The notes: generated by a model from the letters alone, not told the origin. A stretch of DNA of 64,000 nt from Chitinophaga niabensis (GCF_039545795.1 NZ_CP154260.1:129001-193000); one strand, 5' to 3'; positions 37,643 through 46,535 are shown, numbered from the stretch's first letter. Numbers and translations are program-made.

Positions 37643-38317
37643 ATGATCACTCCAGTTATAAAAACCAAGATCATGCAGATCGTGAACGTATTCGAAACCG
37701 GTACGCCGGAAGGGGAGTACGACCTGATTGCAATATTTCCTGACGGCAGGAATAACAGCCGCCAGATCACATATGGGAGAAGCCAGACCACGGAGCAGGG
37801 GAATCTGCGCAATTTGCTGGAACGGTATGTATCCCTGAATGGTGTTTTTGCTGCGGACTTCCAGGTGTTTCTGCCGAAAGTGGGTAGTGTTCCATTGGTA
37901 GATAACAAAGCATTTAAAGAACTGCTGAAAAAAAGCGCGCGGGAAGATCCTATTATGCACCAGGCTCAGGATGAAACATTCGAGATCCTCTATTTTCAAC
38001 CAGCCCTGCATTTTTTTAATGGGGAACAGTTTGCGCTGCCATTAAGTTTACTCGTGATCTATGACAGTTATATCCATTCCGGAAGTATTCCCGGTTTTCT
38101 GCGCACCCGTTTTTCTGAACGCACCCCTTTGCGTGGCGGAGATGAAAAGGGCTGGATCGCTGCGTATACAAATGCCAGGAAACATTGGCTGGCAACACAT
38201 TCCAAAAAAGTACTGCGGCCTACTGTTTACCGCGCTAATTGTTTTCTGAATGAAATGAAACGCGGGAACTGGATGCTGGATCAACCGGTGACCACACAAG
38301 GAAAAACTATCGTTTAA
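37643..38317 (+). CDS. GH46 chitosanase-like hydrolase
   Basis: A 224-residue protein resembling glycoside hydrolase family 46 (chitosanase, lysozyme-like fold). The N-terminal FETGTPEGEYDLIAIFPDGR (17-36) aligns with the GH46 catalytic region: Glu18 would be the acid and Asp34 (of DGR) the base. TYGRSQTTEQGNLRNLLERY (43-62) matches the following GH46 segment. No signal peptide. Set between the ATPase and the largest cargo gene, it could be a delivered wall hydrolase or a particle-release enzyme. GH46 enzymes cut chitosan; activity on peptidoglycan is only a possibility. Confidence 0.68.
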   Translation: MITPVIKTKIMQIVNVFETGTPEGEYDLIAIFPDGRNNSRQITYGRSQTTEQGNLRNLLERYVSLNGVFAADFQVFLPKVGSVPLVDNKAFKELLKKSAREDPIMHQAQDETFEILYFQPALHFFNGEQFALPLSLLVIYDSYIHSGSIPGFLRTRFSERTPLRGGDEKGWIAAYTNARKHWLATHSKKVLRPTVYRANCFLNEMKRGNWMLDQPVTTQGKTIV

Positions 38318-38326
38318 ACCAGGTAC

Positions 38327-41300
38327 TTGCAGACAAACGCACAAACAGGAACAACCGGGCATACCACACATGTGCAACACCCGACTGCACCGGCCTTCAC
38401 GCAGGAAGCCGGGTCAGGTTCTTTTTTCGACAGTGAAGGCAGATCATCCTTCTTCGGTGGATTGCCTGTGCAGGCGAAATTGAGTATCAGTCCACCCGAT
38501 GACCCGCAGGAAAGAGAAGCGGATATGGTCGCAGATACAGTAATGCGGATGCCGGAAGCGGGATCATCAGGAATACCTTTTTCCGCAGCCCCTGCTGTGG
38601 CTGTTCAGCGGAAATGTGCGCATTGCGATGCCGAGGAAAAATTACAGCGGGAAGAAGAAAGCAGCGAAGAGGAGCTGCCGTTACAGCGGAAATGTGCGCA
38701 CTGTGAAGAAGAGGAAAAACTCCAGCCGAAAACCAATGGTTTGTTGCAACGTAAATGCAGTCAGTGCGAGGAGGAGGGGAAATTGCAACGTTCGCCATAC
38801 AGCGGTGCTTCCCTTGATTCGCCGGTGGTACAACGCAAATGCGATGATTGTTTTATTCCAGCCCCTTCCAAAGAAGAGTTGGATGATGATAAGGAACCGG
38901 CAGATGAACAGGCGAAAGACAGTGATAGTGGTGAATCAGTGGGAGAAGAAGAAACCGTAAGCCCTAAAGCAGAAGCCGGTGGACCATCGCCAGCCACCAG
39001 CACTTTTGAATCAGATCTGCACGCCACAAAAGGAAGCGGGCAGCCCATGGCCCCAGACGTGAGGGAAAATATGGAAAGCCGGTTCGGGCAGGATTTCAGT
39101 GACGTGCGTATTCACAATAACAGCCGGGCCGCTTCCATGAGCAGTTCTATTAATGCCCAGGCCTTTACGCACGGGCCAGACATCTACTTCAATCAGAATA
39201 AATATGATGGGGGTTCGCCTGTGGGGCAAAGACTTCTGGCCCATGAACTGACGCATGTGGTACAACAGACAGGCAGTTCCCCTGTTCAGCCAAAGATCCA
39301 GCGGGCGGAAGAAACAAAGATCGGTAACTGGGCGCACAGCTGGATCCAGGAAGGGCTTCGGGGCAATGATAAAGACCTGATCACAGAAGCCGGCGTGCCT
39401 GGTGCTACGCGCTTCGGGATGAAGATCAATAATGCAGGGTATGCCGACTTTTATAAAGCAGACGGACATGTTGTTTCCGCTGTACAGGCTGAAATACGCG
39501 GTGCCGGGGGAGATGTGAAAGACGTGCAGTATTCCTACAAACGGTTCATGCAGAGTGGTAAGAAGGCCGCAGAGATGAAACAGAATGCCGGTAAGATCGC
39601 ACGTGGGCCTAAGCTTGACAAAAACAATAAGTGGGATTGGAGCCCGAACTTCCCGGCTAATTTCTGGGTGGGTGAATTGAAACCACTTTTCTTTGCTGAC
39701 TTCCCATTATCAAAAGAATTAGTCGGCACCGGTGTTAACCAGAAAAGTTATTATAAAGAGGGCTTCCCGAAATTTGTGGAGCAGGTGCATAAAGATATCG
39801 GTTCACCCGCACCGCCTACTATTTCCGGGCATTACCTGGACCTGGAGCCCTTGATCCCGGACGCCATCAACTACAAAAAATTTGATACCGAACATCTGAA
39901 AACTGGGAAGGGCGCCATTCTGAAAAAGAATACCGGACAACGGTGCTGGGTGTACAATGTAGGAGATGGATTAATGGTGTACTTCCTGATCAAGGATATT
40001 GACCCAAAAAAAGATGTCTCCGTTGCAATTGCTGACCAGCGTAAGGCAATAGACCCGGTATTAAAAGCATTGCACGAGAAGAAGCCCAAAATGTCAGGGC
40101 TGGATGCCAAGCGCATCAGTAATGCAGCGCCGGCAGTTCCGTTGATCCAGAGTAAGGCGGGGAACAGGGTGCAGAAAAAAGATAATGAATGGGATGTAAA
40201 GGCCAAAGATTGGGAAAAGAAACGGAAGGACTGGGTGAATAGCACGGCCAAGCCCAAGAAGTTCCTGAAAGAAAAAGCGAAGGGGCTGCTCAAAAAAGCC
40301 AAGGTAGATAAAGAACTGAAGCTGACGCCACCGAAACCAATGGCAGATCAGATCAAAGATGTGCAGAGCATCAAGCTATGGAGCAGTTATAAAGGCCGGA
40401 TCTACGGTGCTTTGCGCTTCCGTTTCGGCAAAACGCTGGACAAGCTCGAAGCAATGTTCAACAAGATCAAGGAAAGGTTTAAGAAACACCGGGATAAGAT
40501 GAGTAGCGGTGTTAAGTCAAAAGGGCTGTTTGATGGCTGGAAGAAAGAGGCCGTTAACCTCATTGTGAAGCTGGGCATAGATATCTTCAAAAAGATGATC
40601 GGTATTGCATTCCAGGGGTTTGTGAACTGCATCAACTCGATCATTGACAGTGCAGTAGGCAAGCTGGAAAAAGCATTGGATGAAAGTAAGGAAGAAGTAC
40701 TGAAGGAAATTGAACCTGAATGTTGCCAGTTCATGTCGTTCCGCGATAAGCTGGATGAAGAAGTGAAGAAACATGAAAAACTGATTGAACAATTCTCTGA
40801 TGCGGTGGATACGATCAACAGCTGGCGGGAAATACTGGATAAAGTGGAGATTGCCGTACGCGTGGGTGTGCAGGTCATTTCCTGCGGTACACCGCCGGCA
40901 TTGGGTTGTTTGTGGGGGCTGGTAGCGCAAATAGGGATGTCTGCCGCACTCAAGTTATTGACCCGCACGGAATATTTTGAAAATAACATAGCAAAACCTG
41001 CAGCGCAGGCGCTGATGGATGCTATTGTGGGTGACAAGCTGCATAACCTGATGATAGACTTGTTAGCAACAACCCCACTGAAACCATATATGGTGGACAT
41101 TGCCTGCAAACGTAAAGAGAAAGTGGTCGGCGGCAGTGGCGGAGGGATGGGCGCCATCGGCAAAGGTCTTGAAAATATCAATCCCAATGACCCTGCTATC
41201 GTGAAGATCAGGAAAGAATGGGAAGCTGAGTATAAAGACCAGATGATGGGTGATCTGCAACAGGTGTTTGAAGTGAGTAAAGGAAAAATGTCTGAGGAAG

Positions 41301-42265
41301 ACATGCAGAAAATGGTGGAAGCGCTGAAGAAAGCCAACAAAACACCGGATGAATTGAGGAAGATGGTGGAAGCAGGGCGGAATGCAAAAACCGGCAAGAT
41401 CAACCTGTTAAAGGCACTGGAAAATGTGGAAAGTGGCAAGGTGCCGGAAGAAAAACCGAAAGAGGATAAGCCGGCAGGAGAAAAACCGAAAGAAGACAAA
41501 CCTAAGGGCTCAGGTGATCAAAAGGGCGCAGGTGAACAAAAGGATGGTGATAAAAAAGGCGGGGGAACAGAAGAACGTAAAATTGATTATGATAATGCAA
41601 CCCGTAACAACGCATGGTATGAAAGCCTGCTTGGCTGGACGCCTTTCTTCTTTGTGAAGAAGCCCGGCCTGAAAGCCGACTCCAGAGAATTTGCGGATGC
41701 TGTTTATGATATGCAGAAAGCCGTTGGTGCGCATGCGGACGGGATTGCGGGTGCGGCTACCACCATGGCCTTCTATAATAAGAATGGCATTAAAAAGGAT
41801 AACATATTTGAAAAGGCGGAAAAGACCCTGGAAAAAGAAGCGATCGACAAGGCAGAACAAAAAGTATGGGATGCCCCCTGGCCAAGCAGAGCACAATTAA
41901 CAGCAGACCTTACTGGCTATGATTGGAGCAGTATAGATACGGACAGCGGCAAGTTCACGAAGATAGACGGGCGCGCCATGATACTTCTGAAGCTGGAAAG
42001 CAATGCTAGGGTAGGCGCTTATATCAAGTTCATCGAAACTGAAATAAAAGGAGAAAAAGTAAATAAATGGCTGGCCATCGGAGAATTCCATAACCTGGAT
42101 GAGATTAAGGAAGGGGATGGCTGGCAAATTGTACTCTCGCCTAAAGACAAGAGCAAAACCGATATTGCTGCGGCAACAGCTATCTTTATTATGAATAAAA
42201 CCGCGAAGGGCTCTTTCTTCCAATGGAAACAACAATTCTATGGTATACCGATCCGTTTTGAATAA
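38327..42265 (+). CDS. eCIS cargo protein 5: giant DUF4157 protein with nuclease-like and peptidoglycan-binding motifs
   Basis: A 1312-residue cargo starting at TTG, nine bases after the hydrolase stop. It has a leader with KLSISPPDDPQEREADMVAD (51-70) and four CxxC repeats (Cys97/100, 123/126, 144/147, 172/175). An acidic linker (about 181-220) and DUF4157 (about 230-315, HELTH 306-310) follow. Residues 330-620 contain GYADFY (371-376) and GELKP (449-453), a spacing that could form a PD-(D/E)xK nuclease site (Asp374, Glu450, Lys452). Lysine-rich helical segments and a hydrophobic stretch (about 840-880) follow, then an EKPKEDKP low-complexity linker (about 1040-1080) and a peptidoglycan-binding-1-like motif (about 1122-1152, QKAVGAHADGIAGAATT). 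The nuclease call is inference. Confidence 0.74.
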   Translation: MQTNAQTGTTGHTTHVQHPTAPAFTQEAGSGSFFDSEGRSSFFGGLPVQAKLSISPPDDPQEREADMVADTVMRMPEAGSSGIPFSAAPAVAVQRKCAHCDAEEKLQREEESSEEELPLQRKCAHCEEEEKLQPKTNGLLQRKCSQCEEEGKLQRSPYSGASLDSPVVQRKCDDCFIPAPSKEELDDDKEPADEQAKDSDSGESVGEEETVSPKAEAGGPSPATSTFESDLHATKGSGQPMAPDVRENMESRFGQDFSDVRIHNNSRAASMSSSINAQAFTHGPDIYFNQNKYDGGSPVGQRLLAHELTHVVQQTGSSPVQPKIQRAEETKIGNWAHSWIQEGLRGNDKDLITEAGVPGATRFGMKINNAGYADFYKADGHVVSAVQAEIRGAGGDVKDVQYSYKRFMQSGKKAAEMKQNAGKIARGPKLDKNNKWDWSPNFPANFWVGELKPLFFADFPLSKELVGTGVNQKSYYKEGFPKFVEQVHKDIGSPAPPTISGHYLDLEPLIPDAINYKKFDTEHLKTGKGAILKKNTGQRCWVYNVGDGLMVYFLIKDIDPKKDVSVAIADQRKAIDPVLKALHEKKPKMSGLDAKRISNAAPAVPLIQSKAGNRVQKKDNEWDVKAKDWEKKRKDWVNSTAKPKKFLKEKAKGLLKKAKVDKELKLTPPKPMADQIKDVQSIKLWSSYKGRIYGALRFRFGKTLDKLEAMFNKIKERFKKHRDKMSSGVKSKGLFDGWKKEAVNLIVKLGIDIFKKMIGIAFQGFVNCINSIIDSAVGKLEKALDESKEEVLKEIEPECCQFMSFRDKLDEEVKKHEKLIEQFSDAVDTINSWREILDKVEIAVRVGVQVISCGTPPALGCLWGLVAQIGMSAALKLLTRTEYFENNIAKPAAQALMDAIVGDKLHNLMIDLLATTPLKPYMVDIACKRKEKVVGGSGGGMGAIGKGLENINPNDPAIVKIRKEWEAEYKDQMMGDLQQVFEVSKGKMSEEDMQKMVEALKKANKTPDELRKMVEAGRNAKTGKINLLKALENVESGKVPEEKPKEDKPAGEKPKEDKPKGSGDQKGAGEQKDGDKKGGGTEERKIDYDNATRNNAWYESLLGWTPFFFVKKPGLKADSREFADAVYDMQKAVGAHADGIAGAATTMAFYNKNGIKKDNIFEKAEKTLEKEAIDKAEQKVWDAPWPSRAQLTADLTGYDWSSIDTDSGKFTKIDGRAMILLKLESNARVGAYIKFIETEIKGEKVNKWLAIGEFHNLDEIKEGDGWQIVLSPKDKSKTDIAAATAIFIMNKTAKGSFFQWKQQFYGIPIRFE
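38603..38854 (+). repeat. Four QRKCxxC repeats in cargo protein 5
   Basis: Encodes four copies of the QRKCAHCEEEEKLQR-type unit (residues 93-176), spaced 21 to 28 residues apart. It is the longest such array in the window. The last copy (QRKCDDCFIPAP) has lost the acidic tail. Confidence 0.86.
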
Positions 42266-42277
42266 AACATCCAAAAC

Positions 42278-44428
42278 ATGAATTACAGAACACGCATTTG
42301 CAGGCAACAAAGCACAACACCTCTCCAGCAACAGGAAGCGCCGCAGACTTTTTTTGCGCCCGTAGTACAGGCAAAGGAAAAAGAAAATGGCAACCAGGCC
42401 GGAGAAGGTTTTGAAGAAGCATTGGCAAACGGCGGCAGTGGAGATAGTTTGCCTGCACATACCCGTGGTTTTATGGAAAGCAGAATGGGGGGAGACTTTA
42501 GTAATGTACGTGTTCATCATGATGCGAAGGCTGCACAATTGAGCAGCCACATCCAGGCAAAAGCATTCACCCATCAGAATGATATTTATTTTAATAAAGG
42601 CGAATATGCACCGGAATCTGCAAGCGGGCAGCACCTGCTGTCCCATGAACTGACGCATGTGATGCAGCAGCGTTCCGGCAACGTGCAGCGCAGTATTCAG
42701 CGTGCGGAATACGCCACTTATATTTCCACGAACACAGAGGATGGAAAAGAATTTATCAATGGAGCAGAGGGCTACTTTAAGAATTGGGGCTACCCCAATG
42801 TCAAAAAAGTAGATACCGTGGAAGACATATTACTGGACCTTGCAAAAAGTAAAACCAATATCGACAAGTTCCGTATTGTGGCCCATGCGAACCCAACGGG
42901 TTTGAAATTGGGAATGATGAAAGACCTGTCTCCCGGCGGGTTCGGTAAATCGCATGCGGAACTTAATACCAAACAGGCGTTTAATAATCTGGTAGCTCCG
43001 GCAGTATTGATGGATGACGCTACTTTTGCGAGCTGGACTACCACATTGTTGGGAGACCCTGCCGTACAGCCTATATTAGCAGGGCTGGGGATCACCGCTG
43101 TACCTGGCGTCAGTTCAAATGCAGGGTTGATGTTGCGTGGTGTGCTGGAAGGTGTTTTTATGGATATTGCGGTGTCGGATACTGGTGGTCCCGTTACATT
43201 CAAGAACAAGGCCCTGTTGGACAAATTCAATAACCTCCGGAGGAACAGTTATTCGGAAGCACTTACAACAGGTATGGATGTGAAAGCTACGGCTACATTT
43301 AAGAAAAACCTGGCAGCATTGCCGGCAGCAGCTGTTACTGCACTGGCTGCTAAAAAAACAACTGTAAAATTTACCCAATCGGAAGCGGATAACCTGGGCG
43401 AAGGACTGAAAAATGATGCCGGGACTGATTTGGTGGATGAAATCAAAGTAGGGATCCGGGAAGGTTCCGGCAAAGGATCTTTTTTGAAGAACCTGGAGAG
43501 TGGCCGTAAGCCCATTACCAGCGCAACACATCTGGAAATCCGCGGATGTAATGTAGGAAAGGATAAAAATGTGCTGGAAAGCTTCAGGAGTTTCTTCGGT
43601 TCTGCAGGAAACCAGCCCATGGTGACTGCGCCGGACCTGTTTGAATATTTCTTCGCGCTTACTTTTCAAAACTTCACCGGAAGCCCTGCAGATACCAAAT
43701 CAATGCAGGACCTGTGGGCGAATGACGCACAATTCGGCAAAGATTACAACTTCTACAACCGGTTACGAAAGAAGGACCTGATCAAGGTAGCCAGCAATGC
43801 GGATACGAAGTTGGATCAGGTGATCACCCGTTACAGCCTTTCACTTTCTGCCGCCGAAATAAAGCAGTTGAATCCGGAAATGAAAGACCCTGATAATTTG
43901 AGCCTCGGTCAGGAAATCTGGTTGAAGGCACGCCAGATACCGGTGGATGCAGGTGTTACCACCATGGATGATTTTTGTACCAAACATTTTAATGGTACAG
44001 GGATGAAGGCAGACATTCTCAAGAATAATCCGGGTATCAAAGATCCCGATAAGCTGACGGCAGGACAGATCATCGAAGTAGCTCCGGCAGCACTCTCTGC
44101 CAAAACCGGTTACATCTCCGCGGAAATCACGCAGGCTGATTACGAAAAAGATATTCGTGGCGGGAAAGCGCATATGTTCCTGAGTGGGAACAAACCCAAG
44201 ATCATCATGGATAATGACAAGTATCCTTCGGCTTTCGCCAACTGGCTGGTTGCGCAGAACTATGGCATTAAAAAGGAAACCGCCGCAGAACTGGAGAAAA
44301 AGCTCAAGGGAGAAGCGTATTTAAGAAGCCGTTATCTCAATATGTTGTCACATAGTTTCCCTGATCCGGTTGATCCCATACTTCCTGATGATCCGCGGTA
44401 TGCCGGCCATATTAAGAAAGCGCCTTAA
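42278..44428 (+). CDS. eCIS cargo protein 6: DUF4157 with LysM-like repeats
   Basis: A 716-residue cargo, last gene of the block. DUF4157 lies at about 55-132, with GFMESRMGGDFSNVRVHHD and HELTH at 124-128; there is no VNEPGD leader and no CxxC repeat. The effector region (about 145-495) has a possible caspase/CHAT-like dyad: His203 in FRIVAHANPTG and Cys424 in LEIRGCNVGKDKNVLESF. Two LysM-like modules follow (about 503-550 and 556-602), the first ending LSLGQEIWL and the second LTAGQIIEVAP; LysM binds peptidoglycan or chitin. The last 110 residues are charged and unrecognised. No signal peptide. The dyad is inference from pattern. Confidence 0.74.
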   Translation: MNYRTRICRQQSTTPLQQQEAPQTFFAPVVQAKEKENGNQAGEGFEEALANGGSGDSLPAHTRGFMESRMGGDFSNVRVHHDAKAAQLSSHIQAKAFTHQNDIYFNKGEYAPESASGQHLLSHELTHVMQQRSGNVQRSIQRAEYATYISTNTEDGKEFINGAEGYFKNWGYPNVKKVDTVEDILLDLAKSKTNIDKFRIVAHANPTGLKLGMMKDLSPGGFGKSHAELNTKQAFNNLVAPAVLMDDATFASWTTTLLGDPAVQPILAGLGITAVPGVSSNAGLMLRGVLEGVFMDIAVSDTGGPVTFKNKALLDKFNNLRRNSYSEALTTGMDVKATATFKKNLAALPAAAVTALAAKKTTVKFTQSEADNLGEGLKNDAGTDLVDEIKVGIREGSGKGSFLKNLESGRKPITSATHLEIRGCNVGKDKNVLESFRSFFGSAGNQPMVTAPDLFEYFFALTFQNFTGSPADTKSMQDLWANDAQFGKDYNFYNRLRKKDLIKVASNADTKLDQVITRYSLSLSAAEIKQLNPEMKDPDNLSLGQEIWLKARQIPVDAGVTTMDDFCTKHFNGTGMKADILKNNPGIKDPDKLTAGQIIEVAPAALSAKTGYISAEITQADYEKDIRGGKAHMFLSGNKPKIIMDNDKYPSAFANWLVAQNYGIKKETAAELEKKLKGEAYLRSRYLNMLSHSFPDPVDPILPDDPRYAGHIKKAP

Positions 44429-44500
44429 ACCATACATCCTAAAACCCCTGCACCCTATTCTAAATTCATTATTTTCGTCCCTTATACCAACGATCTGAAT

Positions 44501-46378
44501 ATGAGTAAATCATTATTTCCGGCGTTTTTATGCTTACTCGCCACTTCCACAGCCTGGGCACAACCAGACCGCTGGCAGCAAAGGGTGAAGTATAAAATGG
44601 ACGTACAGATGGATGTAAAGACCAACCGCCTTACCGGAAAACAACGACTGGAGTACACGAATAATTCACCGGACACTTTGTTCCGGGTATTCTACCATTT
44701 ACAATGGAATGCTTTTCAACCCAACAGCATGATGGATGTGCGTAGCAGGGAGCTGGGGAAAAGCCCTATAGGCAAAGATGCCAAGGGAAACGATAAATAC
44801 GACTGGGACTCCAGGGTAACAGACCGTATCTCCAAACTGCAGCCGGATGAGATCGGCTACCAGAAAGTGATCTCCCTCAAACGCGATGGACGCCAACAGG
44901 TATACCGCACGGAAGAAACCGTCCTGGTGGTAGACCTGGATAAACCCATCCTGCCCAAAAGCAGTACAGTGTTTGACATGGAATTTGAAGCACAGGTACC
45001 CATACAGATCCGCCGCAGCGGCCGGAACAACAAAGAAGGGATCGACTATTCCATGGCGCAGTGGTATCCTAAATTATGCGAGTACGATGCAGAAGGATGG
45101 CACCCTACTCCCTACATTGCCCGTGAATTCTACGGTGTTTGGGGGGACTTTGAGGTGAACATCACCATGGATAAGAAATATGTAATTGCAGCTACAGGAT
45201 ATCTCCAGAACCCGAACAACATTGGCTACGGTTATGAAGCAAAAGGTGTGAAAGTAACACAGCCCGCAGGCAATACACTCACCTGGAAGTTCCTGGCCCC
45301 GAATGTATTTGATTTCGTGTGGGCCGCAGACCGTGACTATAAACACATCACCAAAGAAATAGATGGTTTCACCGCACATTTCTTCTACCAGGAAAATGAT
45401 ACCACGCGCCAGACCTGGCCGCAGCTGGTTGAAATGATCCCTGCTGCATATGCTTACATTAAAAAACACTACGGCGCTTACGGCTATAAACAATACTCCT
45501 TTATCCAGGGTGGAGATGGTGGTATGGAATATCCCATGGCCACACTGATCATGGGTAACGGTAAAATGAGAGGCCTTTACGGCGTGGCTATCCATGAATG
45601 GATGCACAGCTGGTACCAGTGTATGCTGGGCACCAACGAAAGCCTCTACCCCTGGATGGACGAAGGGTTTACCACATTCGCAGAAAACAACGTGATCGGT
45701 AATACGCTGGATTCCCTCAAAGGCCGCTGGCATCAATCGGAATCTTACCGCAGTTATTTTAACCTGGTGAGCAGCCCTTTTGAAGAACCCATGAGCACCC
45801 ACTCCGATCATTACAATACCAATTATGGTTACAGCACTTCCGCTTATTCCAAGGGCGCTGTGTTCCTGGAACAACTGGGATATGTGATCGGCGCCGCTAA
45901 CCGGGATGCAGGGCTTTTACGCTACTATAAGGACTGGCGTTTCAAACATCCCAACTCCCGTGATTTTATCCGGGTGATGGAAAAGGAAAGCGGTATTCAG
46001 TTGGACTGGTACCTGCAATACTTTGTGAACAGCACCAAACATATCGATTATGCGCTGGACAGCATTTACGAAGTGAACGGCAAAGCCACTATACGCCTCC
46101 GCCGCGTAGAGGAATTCCCCATGCCCATTGATCTGCAGGTGGAATATGCAGATGGCAGGAAGGAAATGCACTATATCCCTTTAACCCTGATGTTTGCCAA
46201 CAAGCCCAATGAAGACCCTGTTATCAGGCAGGTAGTACATGACGGCTGGAGATGGACGCATCCTACCTATACTTTTACGCTGGATGTACCGCTGGGCCAG
46301 TTGAAAAGCCTGGAGATAGATCCCAGCCAGCGGATGGCGGATATAGAACGAAGGAATAACAAAGCAGTTGCCAGATAA
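44501..46378 (+). CDS. Exported M1 family aminopeptidase
   Basis: A 625-residue zinc metallopeptidase of family M1 with an N-terminal signal peptide (about 1-20, ending AWA). The zinc site is canonical: HEWMH at 365-369 and Glu388 after 18 residues (HExxHx18E). The substrate-binding GGDGGMEYP (about 344-352) resembles the GxMEN exopeptidase motif. An N-terminal beta domain (about 30-250) precedes the catalytic part. It likely trims peptides in the periplasm or at the surface. A hairpin follows the stop. It is separated from the injection-system block by 72 bases and seems unrelated to it. Confidence 0.92.
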   Translation: MSKSLFPAFLCLLATSTAWAQPDRWQQRVKYKMDVQMDVKTNRLTGKQRLEYTNNSPDTLFRVFYHLQWNAFQPNSMMDVRSRELGKSPIGKDAKGNDKYDWDSRVTDRISKLQPDEIGYQKVISLKRDGRQQVYRTEETVLVVDLDKPILPKSSTVFDMEFEAQVPIQIRRSGRNNKEGIDYSMAQWYPKLCEYDAEGWHPTPYIAREFYGVWGDFEVNITMDKKYVIAATGYLQNPNNIGYGYEAKGVKVTQPAGNTLTWKFLAPNVFDFVWAADRDYKHITKEIDGFTAHFFYQENDTTRQTWPQLVEMIPAAYAYIKKHYGAYGYKQYSFIQGGDGGMEYPMATLIMGNGKMRGLYGVAIHEWMHSWYQCMLGTNESLYPWMDEGFTTFAENNVIGNTLDSLKGRWHQSESYRSYFNLVSSPFEEPMSTHSDHYNTNYGYSTSAYSKGAVFLEQLGYVIGAANRDAGLLRYYKDWRFKHPNSRDFIRVMEKESGIQLDWYLQYFVNSTKHIDYALDSIYEVNGKATIRLRRVEEFPMPIDLQVEYADGRKEMHYIPLTLMFANKPNEDPVIRQVVHDGWRWTHPTYTFTLDVPLGQLKSLEIDPSQRMADIERRNNKAVAR

Positions 46379-46385
46379 ATATTTT

Positions 46386-46410
46386 AAGGGCTGTCATAAA
46401 GACAGCCCTT
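46386..46410 (+). terminator. Hairpin terminator after the M1 peptidase gene
   Basis: Perfect 10-bp stem AAGGGCTGTC / GACAGCCCTT with loop ATAAA, just after the stop. The T run is poor on both strands. The core GGGCTGTC/GACAGCCC is shared with the pckA terminator at 1056-1080. Confidence 0.55.
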
Positions 46411-46445
46411 AATTATGTTAAACAGAATTTATAAACCCGCTATGG

Positions 46446-46535
46446 TAGCTTCATCCATGCTTCATCCTAGCTTCATGTTGTGATTTGGTGCGGGTTTAAG
46501 CTACTTTGAAGCTAGGATGAAGCATGGATAAGCTA
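46446..46535. repeat. Long inverted repeat between convergent genes
   Basis: Arms 46446-46475 and 46507-46535 are complementary over 29 pairs with one single-base bulge, around a 31-base loop. The arm contains short direct repeats of GCTTCAT. The right arm includes the patatin stop codon. It may act as a two-way terminator or be a dispersed palindromic element. Confidence 0.85.

Noticed and set aside
38327..42265. Pore-forming domain from the hydrophobic stretch near residues 840-880 of cargo 5
   Set aside because: The stretch is interrupted by charged residues and Pro/Gly, and no known pore-former motif is visible; too weak to claim.
44501..46378. M1 peptidase as a further eCIS cargo
   Set aside because: It has a Sec signal peptide, no cargo leader or DUF4157, and a conventional M1 architecture; the 72-base gap and own terminator suggest a separate gene.
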